Positions 55,708-64,000 of a stretch of 64,000 nucleotides of DNA are shown piece by piece. The DNA lies in NCBI RefSeq assembly GCF_038502225.1, contig NW_027195549.1:62001-126000 (forward strand), given 5' to 3'. Source of the DNA: Cherax quadricarinatus (Eukaryota > Arthropoda > Malacostraca > Decapoda > Parastacidae). The notes beneath the pieces were generated by a model, which worked only from the letters and a program-made list of their open reading frames with translations, was not told the DNA's origin and searched no databases. Position numbers and translations under genes: made by a program. Position 1 is the first letter of the stretch, and each line of letters begins with the position of its first letter.

Positions 55708-55841
55708 CAATGGAGTTATGTTCCTAAGATCACATCAGTAAACAAATTCATCGCTAAGCAAGGAGCATACTATAATGGTAGTGGGTTTGGTAGTCTGTGT
55801 CGTCGGTAAATGAGTACAGTAGACTGTCATTTAACATAGTA

Positions 55842-56622
55842 CAGTGGTCCCTTGATAATCATAAGGCTCGATAGTCGTAATTTTCGAAAATCGTATCTTT
55901 ACTTTCGTCAAAACATTGGCTCACGAATCATCGTTTGACTCGTGAATCATCATTCGTCTGGGATGCATACACATGGCTCCGAGCCACCTCGCCCTCCCTT
56001 CCCAGCCAGTGTGCCACTGTTTACTAATGAGTGATGGTCCCCTCACTTATTCATATGAAATATTTCATAATATTCCAATCTTTATAGTGTTTGCAACTCC
56101 TAAATAAGCTACCACGCTCCAAAGAAAGCTCCTAGTGCCAGGCCTTTGATAAAGAAGGTGAGAAATGCGATTGAATTCAAGAAAAACATCATTGAACAAT
56201 ATGAAAGTGGCGTACGTGTGACCAAACTGGCCAGGATGTATAACAAACCCCATACAGCCATAGCTTCCATCGTGGCCAAGAAAAAGGAAATCAAGGAAGC
56301 TGTTATTACAAAGGGGGTAAATATGCTGACAAAAATGAGATCACCAGTACTCGAAGATGTTGAGAAGTTATTATTGGTGTGGATAAACGAGAAACAATTA
56401 GCAGGAAATAGTCTTATGACATCAATTATTTTTGAAAAGGTTAGACAGTTGTATGATGATCTGGGAAAGAAATGGCCTGCAACGAGTGCTGATATTTGTG
56501 AATTTAAGGCCAGCAAAGGTTGGTTTGAGAGATTTAAGAACCATAGTGGTATACACAGTGTGATAAGGAATGGCGAGGCTGCCAGTTCAGACAAAATTGC
56601 AGCTACTGAATTCCTAGTGAAT
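55842..56622 (+). mobile_element. Tigger 5' half T8
   Basis: Starts CAGTGGTCCCTTGATAATCA after TA (55,840-55,841). It has a ~270-base leader with CG-containing repeats (ACGAATCATCG), then the transposase 5' part. It breaks off at about 56,622, where a LINE begins; no right end is found. Confidence 0.82.
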
Positions 56623-57579
56623 TCAAGGAGTAGTATTCTGGGTCCCTTATTATTCCAATGTTATGTCAATGACATGCCTATCAGTGTCAAATGCAAACTC
56701 CTACTGTATGCAGATGACAGTGCTCTGTTAGTGTTGGGTAAAGACCCACAAGATATAGCTAATGTATTAACACTGGAACTGGAGTCCTGCAGCAAATGGT
56801 TAGTAGACAACAAACTATCATTACACCTAGGGAAAACTGAAGCCATTCTCTATGGCACGAAACATAAACTAAGAAGGGTAAATAATTTTCATGTCCAGCG
56901 TAATGGGGAGCCCATCACTTTGGTTTCATCAGTAAAATATCTGGGAATCTCCTTTGACCCATGCATGTCAGGAGAATTGATAGGGAACAGTGTAGTAAAG
57001 AAAGCGAATGCCAGACTGAAGTTCCTCTATAGACAAGCACTGTGTCTACCTACTGAGGCTTGCAGGACCCTATGTCTAGCCCTTATACAGTGTCATATGG
57101 ATTATGCTTGCTCTTCATGGTACTCTGCCTTGACAAAAAAACTGAAAGATAGACTGCAAATCACCCAGAACAAAATCGTAAGATACATCCTGGGGCTGGG
57201 ACCAAGAGAACATGTAGGCCAGGATGAATTACAGCAGTTGGATATGCTGAATGTTGAAGACAGAGTAAAACAACTGAAGCTAAATTATGTTTATAAAATT
57301 GCTCACAAACAGTGTCCAGAATATCTTGCTGTCAATTTTGTCAAGGTTGGGAACCAAAGCAATCATAGTACTAGGGGGAGAGAGCACAACTTTGTAGTAC
57401 CCACAGTCAGTGGCCAGGCTTCAAACACCTTTTATTGTACAGCAATAAAGGAATGGAACAGACTGCCTGCATATGTCAAAGCCAGTCATAGCATGAACCA
57501 GTTCAAGAAGAATGCCAAAAGGTATCTGATGAATGTAGCTACAGAAAGGGAGGAGAATGATTTTTTATTTTTTAGCTAA
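56146..57579 (+). pseudogene. Tigger DNA-binding region fused in frame to a LINE reverse transcriptase C-terminal half
   Basis: One frame is open for 478 codons. Residues 1-159 (counting from 56146) are Tigger: CENP-B-type helix-turn-helix (KNIIEQYESGVRVTKLARMY), SPVLEDVEKLLLVWINEKQ, and GWFERFKNHSGIHSVIRNGE. From residue 164 it is LINE RT, starting at motif B (SILGPLLFQCYVNDMP), motif C YADDS at residues 188-192, SSVKYLGISFDP, then a C-terminal block ending NDFLFFS. The RT palm motif A and the fingers are missing, so it cannot polymerise. The original Tigger ATG is lost (CAC at 56,113-56,115); the first in-frame ATG is at 56,236. Most simply a 5'-truncated LINE landed in frame. The absence of any stop is notable. 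Confidence 0.8.
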
Positions 57580-57811
57580 CACACGTGTAAATTTTTTACC
57601 TTATTCCTAGGAATGACCCTCGTATTGTAGACAGTCTTAATGACCATTGTGTAGTAGATAGTCTTTTTAGTATGATAATAAGATGTTATCTTCATTATAC
57701 AATAATTCGGAAAATATTATAACCTTTATATTATAAAAATAAGGTAAAAGGACCCCAATGGAAATAAGTCACTCTGTTTGACTTTTTTGGGTTATCCTAT
57801 TTTCTCTACAC

Positions 57812-57815
<4 letters not shown>
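56623..57815 (+). mobile_element. 5'-truncated LINE joined to T8; 3' end shared with the SINE
   Basis: RT C-terminal half (to 57,579), then a 3' UTR. Its last part, AAGGACCCCAATGGAAATAA and TTTTTTGGGTTATCCT at 57,749-57,798, is the same segment found at the 3' end of SINEs S1 and S2. Confidence 0.82.

Positions 57816-57863
<48 letters not shown>
57816..57863. repeat. (AAT)n microsatellite
   Basis: About 16 AAT units follow the LINE 3' end, probably grown from its tail. Confidence 0.93.
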
Positions 57864-57865
<2 letters not shown>

Positions 57866-57930
57866 TCTTTATTTACTATAAGTACATGTACAAGGTATAC
57901 AGGCCTAGCTGACTAACAATGACACACTAC
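57864..57930 (-). mobile_element. LINE 3' tail fragment
   Basis: ATCTTTATTTACTATAAGTA and ACAGGCCTAGCTGACTAAC match the tail at 40.63 kb. Confidence 0.55.
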
Positions 57931-57932
57931 TA

Positions 57933-58168
57933 CAGTGGACCCCCGACATTCGATATTAATCCGTTCCTGAGAGCCATCGAATGTCGAAAATATCAAAAGT
58001 CAAATTAATTTTCCCCATAAGAAATAATGGAAATCAAATTAATCCGTGCAAGACACCCAAAAGTATGAAAAAAAAAATTTACCACATGAAATATTAAGTT
58101 TAATGCAATAGAATAATTACAATAACAATAACAATAGATTAATAACAATAGAATAATTGACACTTACC
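57933..58168 (-). mobile_element. Tigger fragment T6
   Basis: Starts CAGTGGACCCCCGACATTCG after TA (57,931-57,932) and matches the first ~240 bases of T5. It stops exactly at the splice-donor-like module (GACACTTACCTT), where a LINE starts. Confidence 0.82.
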
Positions 58169-59232
58169 TTCGGAAATTTAATTCATAAGCGAATCTATTC
58201 CTACCTCATCTCCCACAACATACTCAACCCTTGTCAATTTGGGTTTAGGCTTAATAAAAATACTAATGATGCTATTATACACATGCTAGAACACACATAC
58301 ACTGCAATAGAGAAAAAAGAAGTCCCACTTGGGATCTTCATAGACTTACGTAAAGCTTTTGATACAGTTGACAATGACTTGCTCCATGTAAAATTGTCGC
58401 ACTATAGTATAAGAGGACACTCCCTCAACTACCTAAAGTCTTACCTCAGCAACAGAAGCCAATATGTGTACACAAACGGGGCAAACTATTCAGCACAGCC
58501 AATCACAGTTGGTGTCCCACAGGGAAGTGTCCTAGGCCCTCTTCTCTTTCTCATATACATAAATGACCCACTAAATGCATCGCAACTACTCAAACCCACA
58601 CTATTTGCAGATGACACTACATAGGTCTTCTCTCACCTGAGCTCAGTCACGCTAGCCAATACTGTAAATACCGAATTACAGAAAATATCTACCTGGATGA
58701 ATACTAACGAACTTACTCTAAACATTGACAAAACCTACTTCATTCAGTTTGGTAACAGAGCTACGGATGTCCCTCTTAACATAATGATAAATGGATCACC
58801 TATCACAAAACTCACAGAGGGAAAATTCTTAGGAATCCACCTTGATAATAGACTCAAATTTCAAACACATATACAACAAATTTCCCAAAAAATTTCCAAG
58901 ACCCTAGGCATACTATCGAAGATACGGTACTATGCTCCACAGTCAGCCCTCCTGGCCCTATATCACTCACTTATTTACCCCTATCTCACCTGTGGAATTT
59001 GTACATGGGGCTCAACAACAATAAACCATCTCAGACCATTAATTACCCAACAAAAGGCTGCAGTCAGAATGATAACAAATTCCCACTACAGGCAGCACAC
59101 TCCACCAATATTCAAAACTCTAAACCTACTCACAATACAAAACATCCATACTTATTACTGCACCTACTACATACATAGAACACTTAACTCTGACATAAAC
59201 CCTCCCCTCAAACGTCTCCTTACCAACCTTAA

Positions 59233-62172
59233 CCCTTTCAGGGTCCGTCCCGTAGATCTACGGCTGGTCGGTGAGTGTCCAAACCGTAGATCTATGCCAA
59301 AATTCTAGCGCCGTCAAATTTAGCGCGAAAGCGCTCATAGGCCTACATATGAGAGAATGGGTCTGCGCCGTGGGTGTGCGCCGTAAACAAAAAATCTAGG
59401 CGCCTGCATAGCATTGTGGGAACGCCAGCTCAGTCACCCTTGTTCATCATGCCTCGTCGCAAGTCAGCTCTCACTCCCCGGAAAATTGGGACTCTCCTCT
59501 TCCTGTCTGATAGTTCTGACACTGATGGAAGTGGAAATGAAGACGAATTCTACGGCTTTGATAAGTTAGTGACCGAAAATAATGACCAGGATATGGATAA
59601 TAGTGCAGAAAACCCCGACGATCCTCGACCTTCTACCTCTGGTGTGGGCACTCGTGACTCACCGTCGGGTGTTCCTAAATGTAAGAGAAAACTAATATTT
59701 TCCCGTGGCCTGGCCTCTGACTTCAGTAATGACGATGATTCTGATGTGGATTGTGATTTTATTGCGCTCGACAATCATTCGAGTAGTGATAGTGAGGAAA
59801 CATATTCACCAGTGAAGCGTCGGTATGTCCGCCGCCGCATGCACTATGGTAGTGTACCCTATGCTGTGCCCAGGGGACGGAGTACATCCCGGAGTACATC
59901 CCGTGGCCCTACACCCATTTTAGGTAGTGATAGTGAGGATGATGTGGCTACACTTGGCATGGATGGGCCACAGACATCAGTGGATGGTGTTAGTGGGGCT
60001 GGTGGTGATAGTGGCACCGCCATGCGTGACTCGCTGTGCCACGTGGGAACCCACGCTGCTGACTCATCAGTTCAAGGACAAAGTGGAGCGTCACCCACCA
60101 GCCCGCCACAACCACCCGTACAACCAGCCTATGATGTCCAGTATCCACCAGCAAACCGTATCTGGGATTGGCAGCAAAATCCCAATTTTGTTCCCAGCCC
60201 TCACCACTTTGATGACTCGCAAAGTGGAATTCTACCTACCTGTCCCCTTGGAACCACGGCCAATGAACTGGAATTCTTTGAATTATTCTTTGACCAGCCA
60301 TTGATGGAAATTATTGTCAGGGAAAGTAATAAGTATTTTCAGTACACCATGGCAAATACGATCTTATCACCACAGTCAAGACTACACAGGTGGAAAGAGA
60401 CGACTGTTGCAGAAATGTATTTGCTTTTTGCAACAATAATGCTTATGCCTCACGTCTATAAGCATAATATAAAAGCATACTGGTCCACAGATCGGCTAAT
60501 TTGTACCCCATCCTTCAGTGAAATAATACCAGTGAACAGGTTTATCTTACTGTTACGTATGTTGCACTTCTCTGACAAAACCAGGCCTGACAGAAGTGAC
60601 AGGTTATACAAGATTAGAAATGTTTTCATGTATCTCAAACAAAAGTTCAGGATATACTTTTATCCATTCAAGAATCTTGTAATTGACGAGTCTTTGATTT
60701 TGTTCAAAGGTAGACTGTCATTCAAGCAGTATATACCGAGCAAGAGGAACCGCTTTGGTATAAAATTGTTTGTACTCTGTGATTGTGACAGTGGCCTGGT
60801 GTTGGATATTGTTGTATACACGGGTAGTAAAACATTGAAAGATACCAAGATGTTATTGGGTATATCAGGTGACGTAGTGAGAAACATGATGGCACCTTAT
60901 CTTGGTAAGGGCCATACATTATATACCGATAACTGGTACACAAGCCCATTACTCAGTGATTTCATGCGAGTGAACAAGACAGATGTGTGTGGCACAGTGC
61001 GTTCTAATCATAAACATATGCCCAGGCTCAACGCAGGTGTTCGTGGTGATGATGTGCAGGTGTTTACTGCCAATGACATCATGGCATTACGGTGGCATGA
61101 CAAACGAGATGTCACATTGTTGACAACCATTCACCGTAATGAAATGCAAGACAGTGGCAAAGTTGATCGAGTGACCAATGAACGTATTCGAAAACCAGTG
61201 ACAGTGATTGATTATACACAAAACATGCGCTTGGTTGACAAGTGTGACATGCAGATTGGTTTTGTTGACTGTGTTCGTAAGAGTTACAAGTGGTACATGA
61301 AACTTTTCTTCCATCTCATGGACATTTCAATGCTGAATGCATATAATATGTACCAAATAAAGACTGGTAACAGACCACCGTATGGTGAATTTTGTTTGTC
61401 TGTTGTCAGACAACTCATAATGAAGTACCAGGCAACAACACCTGCAATACAACATGGTCCTCGAATTCATCACAATATACCCAAGCGTTTGAGGAAAGAA
61501 GGTGATCATTTCATAATACAGCTTCCTTCAACTCAAAAGAAATTTGCTCAGAAGAGATGCATTGTCTGTGCACAAACAAAACGACGGCAACAAAGACGCA
61601 AAGACACTCGGTTTATGTGTGAGGAATGTAAGGTGCCTCTGTGCATGGTGCCTTGTTTCAAGGAGTTCCACAAGCTCCAGCAGTTCTAAAACCATGTCCA
61701 GTGATTGTAAATATGTAAATATATGATAGAACATTAGTATTATACAATATTTGTGCATGTTTATTGTAATAAACAACAGTGGTAAACAATAATATGATAA
61801 TAACTTTAGTGTGGTTATTGTGTTCAATACAGTGAGTATATATATATCAATTATATACAGTATTGGTCTCTCAGGCCCCAAATGTTAGTAGGAATAGAAA
61901 AAAATTGGAAAAGAAAAGAAAAAACAACTAAAACAACAAAATAATATAATACGCTTATGTGGAATTCGTCGATGTTGCCGCCACCACATCATTTTCTACA
62001 AACTTCTTGGCACTGTATCTCGGTAAGTACTGATCAGATTCTAATTTTTTTTGTTTTATTACCTTCACAAAAATATGCTCTTTAATTCTGTAAGAAAAAA
62101 TAATTTTTTTTTTTCAAAATTTCTTGGACACTGGTGCGTGACTTCAGATTTTGGCCTTGGACCCTGAAAGGG
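59233..62172 (+). mobile_element. apparently intact autonomous piggyBac element
   Basis: The 14-bp inverted ends CCCTTTCAGGGTCC and GGACCCTGAAAGGG are perfect, with TTAA duplicated at 59,229-59,232 and 62,173-62,176. Excision restores the LINE frame exactly. It is 2,940 bp, contains one transposase gene and no internal insertion. Close to the left end is the palindrome CCGTAGATCTACGG and a diverged second copy. AATAAA at 61,768-61,773 lies about 80 bases after the stop. It shares both ends with non-autonomous elements A-D and remnant E. Confidence 0.93.
59449..61689 (+). CDS. piggyBac-family DDE/D transposase, 746 aa
   Basis: It catalyses cut-and-paste transposition at TTAA. Start chosen at ATG 59449 (MPRRKSALTPRK); the frame upstream has no ATG. 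Residues ~1-260 are acidic, Ser- and Pro-rich with a basic patch (KRRYVRRR), as in PGBD proteins. The catalytic domain spans about 270-640. Candidate catalytic residues are D413 (VIDESLILFKGR), D494 (YTDNWYTS) and D597, with D600 nearby (LVDKCDMQ). The spacings of 81 and 103 residues are close to those of the classic family member. The C-terminus has a cysteine-rich zinc-binding region, C704-x2-C707, C724-x2-C727, C732, C736 and H741, which in this family binds the terminal repeats. There is no frameshift or stop, and all key residues are present. It may be functional; expression is not shown. Confidence 0.93.
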   Translation: MPRRKSALTPRKIGTLLFLSDSSDTDGSGNEDEFYGFDKLVTENNDQDMDNSAENPDDPRPSTSGVGTRDSPSGVPKCKRKLIFSRGLASDFSNDDDSDVDCDFIALDNHSSSDSEETYSPVKRRYVRRRMHYGSVPYAVPRGRSTSRSTSRGPTPILGSDSEDDVATLGMDGPQTSVDGVSGAGGDSGTAMRDSLCHVGTHAADSSVQGQSGASPTSPPQPPVQPAYDVQYPPANRIWDWQQNPNFVPSPHHFDDSQSGILPTCPLGTTANELEFFELFFDQPLMEIIVRESNKYFQYTMANTILSPQSRLHRWKETTVAEMYLLFATIMLMPHVYKHNIKAYWSTDRLICTPSFSEIIPVNRFILLLRMLHFSDKTRPDRSDRLYKIRNVFMYLKQKFRIYFYPFKNLVIDESLILFKGRLSFKQYIPSKRNRFGIKLFVLCDCDSGLVLDIVVYTGSKTLKDTKMLLGISGDVVRNMMAPYLGKGHTLYTDNWYTSPLLSDFMRVNKTDVCGTVRSNHKHMPRLNAGVRGDDVQVFTANDIMALRWHDKRDVTLLTTIHRNEMQDSGKVDRVTNERIRKPVTVIDYTQNMRLVDKCDMQIGFVDCVRKSYKWYMKLFFHLMDISMLNAYNMYQIKTGNRPPYGEFCLSVVRQLIMKYQATTPAIQHGPRIHHNIPKRLRKEGDHFIIQLPSTQKKFAQKRCIVCAQTKRRQQRRKDTRFMCEECKVPLCMVPCFKEFHKLQQF

Positions 62173-62552
62173 TTAACAGAACACATGACCACAACACAAG
62201 GCACAGATCACTCTTTGATGTTCCTCGTGTCCCTCTCACACCATGCAAAAACTCAATGCACATAAAAGGCTTTAAAATCTGGAAATCATTACCTGTGAAT
62301 ATATAATAAACACTGTCTGTTTATAAATTCAAGTCTCTTCTCAAAAATCACTTACTCACCCACAACTAAATAAATACTGAATAATTGTATCTCATAAATT
62401 GTATCTCATAAATGTTTCTCATTATTGTATCTCATAAATGTCTAACCTGTGACCCAATCAAACTTTATTTTTTAATTACATTACCTAACAGAATACTCCA
62501 TTCTACTGAATGCTCAGCAACACAGTAAATGACCATATGACCTGTCTTTGTA

Positions 62553-62825
62553 ATACATACTCTTATTATTTATTTTTTTTTTATTATCACACTGACCGAT
62601 TCCCACCAAGGCAGGGTGGCCCAAAAAAGAAAAACTTTCACCATCATTCACTCCATCACTGTCTTGCCAGAAGGGTGCTTTACACTACAGTTTTTAAACT
62701 GCAACATTAACATCCCTCCTTCAGAGTGCAGACACTGTACTTCCCATCTCCAGGACTTAAGTCCGGCCTGCCGGTTTCCCTGAACCCCTTCATAAATGTT
62801 ACTTTTCTCACACTCCAACAGCACG
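62553..62825 (-). other. 3' UTR of the RTE-like LINE
   Basis: Contains the conserved CCACCAAGGCAGGGTGGCCC segment (plus strand) and a T/A-rich terminus at about 62,560-62,590, the reversed tail. Confidence 0.65.
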
Positions 62826-63998
62826 TCAAGTATTAAAAACCATTTGTCTCCATTCACTACTATCAAACACGCTCACGCATGCCTGCTGGAAGTCCAAGCC
62901 CCTCGCACACAAAACCTCCTTTACCCCCTCCCTCCAACCTTTCCTAGGCCGACCCCTACCCCGCCTTCCTTCCACTACAGACTGATACACTCTTGAAGTC
63001 ACTCTGTTTCGCTCCATTCTCTCTACATGTCCGAACCACCTCAACAACCCTTCCTCAGCCCTCTGGACAACAGTTTTGGTAATCCCGCACCTCCTCCTAA
63101 CTTCCAGACTACGAATTCTCTGTATTATATTCACACCACACATTGCCCTCGCTGCAACATTCATCACCCATGCTTCACACCCATATAAGAGCGTTGGTAA
63201 AACTATACTCTCATACATTCCCCTCTTTGCCTCCAAGGACAAAGTTCTTTGTCTCCACAGACTCCTAAGTGCACCACTCACCCTTTTCCCCTCATCAATT
63301 CTATGATTCACCTCATCTTTCATAGACCCATCCGCTGACACGTCCACTCCCAAATATCTGAATACATTCACCTCCTCCATACTCTCTCCCTCCAATCTGA
63401 TATCCAATCTTTCATCACCTAATCTTTTTGTTATCCTCATAACCTTACTCTTTCCTGTATTCACTTTTAATTTTCTTCTTTTGCATACCCTACCAAATTC
63501 ATCCACCAATCTCTGCAACTTCTCTTCAGAATCTCCCAAGAGCACAGTGTTGTCAGCAAAGAGCAACTGTGACAACTCCCACTTTATGTGTGATTCTTTA
63601 TCTTTTAACTCCATGCCTCTTGCCAAGACCCTCGCATTTACTTCTCTTACAACCCCATCTATAAATATATTAAACAACCATGGTGACATCACACATCCTT
63701 GTCTAAGGCCTACTTTCACTGGGAAATAATTTCCCTCTTTCCTACATACTCTAACTTGAGCCTCACTATCCTCGTAAAAACTCTTCACTACTTTCAGTAA
63801 CCTACCTCCTACACCATACACCTGCAACATCTGCCACATTGCCCCCCTATCCACCCTGTCATATGGATTTTCCAAATCCATAAATGCCACAAAGACCTCT
63901 TTAGCCTTATCTAAATACTGTTCACTTATATGTTTCACTGTGAACACCTGGTCCACACACCCCCTACCTTTCCTAAAGCCTCCTTGTTCATCTGCTAT
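62826..63998 (-). pseudogene. RTE-like LINE reverse transcriptase, partial at the window edge, motif C altered
   Basis: A single open frame covers the RT from the window edge to the stop at 62,826. Motif A is AFMDLENPYDRVDR, motif B LRQGCVMSPWLFN, and motif C reads LFADNTVLLG: the second catalytic Asp is Asn (codon at 63,549-63,551). The C-terminal part has RYLGVDVSADGSM, LLYGCEAW, RWFGHVERM and GRRGRGRPRKGW, typical of the RTE-type group. No frameshift or stop is seen in 391 codons, but the motif C change predicts loss of polymerase activity. The endonuclease domain would lie outside the window. Confidence 0.8.
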
Positions 63999-64000
63999 CC

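Larger units (their letters stand above)
58157..62369 (+). pseudogene. LINE reverse transcriptase, copy 3, split by piggyBac
   Basis: 5'-truncated at LIHKRIYSYL. Motif A FIDLRKAFDTVDN (58,339-58,377), motif B VPQGSVLGPLLF intact, motif C LFADDT at 58,606-58,620. One stop (TAG, 58,622-58,624) follows motif C directly; the rest of the frame is open to the piggyBac insertion. After the insertion the same frame continues (RTHDHNTRHRSLFDVPRV, then KNSMHIKGFKIW) to stops at 62,304-62,309 and the natural end at about 62,369. It is clearly younger than copies 1 and 2. Confidence 0.85.
58169..62552 (+). mobile_element. 5'-truncated LINE copy 3 with a piggyBac insertion
   Basis: LINE sequence is 58,169-59,232 and 62,177-62,552. 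The 3' UTR matches 49.7-49.95 kb but is cut before its tail, where the RTE-like LINE begins. Confidence 0.82.

Noticed and set aside
59374..59448. Longer N-terminus for the piggyBac transposase
   Set aside because: The upstream 25 codons are open but contain no ATG; the ATG at 59449 begins the basic MPRRK start expected of the family.

Overview
The window is eukaryotic, almost certainly from a decapod crustacean (crayfish- or shrimp-like). The sequence is AT-rich and dominated by transposons and satellites, with no operons or bacterial signals. Several repeats resemble families I associate with decapod genomes: a tRNA-derived SINE, CR1/L2-like and RTE-like LINEs, Tigger/pogo elements, and TTAA-flanked piggyBac elements with short derivatives. 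The taxon is inferred from recognition, not from a search. Only one gene looks like ordinary host protein-coding sequence: an intronless nine-finger C2H2 zinc-finger ORF at 7.4-8.3 kb (minus).

Layout. 0-2.4 kb: 5' half of a minus-strand LINE (Gag-like ORF1, two in-frame stops). 2.6-3.0: Penelope-like GIY-YIG remnant. 3.4-3.7: AT-rich tandem repeat. 3.7-7.4: 5'-truncated LINE carrying a piggyBac-type derivative. 7.4-8.3: zinc-finger gene. 8.7-9.3: 54-bp minisatellite. 9.6-13.05: 34/31-bp satellite. 13.2-21.46: 27-bp GT-rich satellite. 21.6-29.2: a Tigger-like element holding two TTAA elements, each of which holds a further Tigger. 29.3-31.7: 82-bp satellite with palindromes. 32-36.9: LINE tails, TTAA elements and a Tigger containing a LINE tail containing a TTAA element. 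37-39.7: minus-strand LINE with endonuclease and reverse transcriptase, broken by one stop and a 5-bp duplication. 39.8-46.0: Tigger-family elements and SINEs. 47.2-55.7: a two-ORF LINE split by many insertions. 55.8-57.8: a Tigger 5' half joined in frame to a LINE reverse transcriptase. 57.9-62.5: a LINE interrupted by an apparently intact piggyBac element. 62.6-64.0: RTE-like LINE running off the window.

How the parts relate. The piggyBac element at 59,233-62,172 has 14-bp terminal repeats, a TTAA duplication and an uninterrupted 746-aa transposase with the expected three aspartates. It shares both ends with the ~1.07-kb TTAA elements elsewhere in the window, so it is the natural candidate source of their transposase. 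Tigger elements carry TA duplications; most are internal-deletion derivatives. The SINE shares its 3' segment with the LINE at 56.6-57.8 kb, which suggests an LINE/SINE partnership. Because elements interrupt one another at clean target duplications, the window gives a readable order of insertion. The most unusual objects are the intact piggyBac, the Tigger-reverse transcriptase fused ORF, and two short Tigger derivatives that keep matching open frames.
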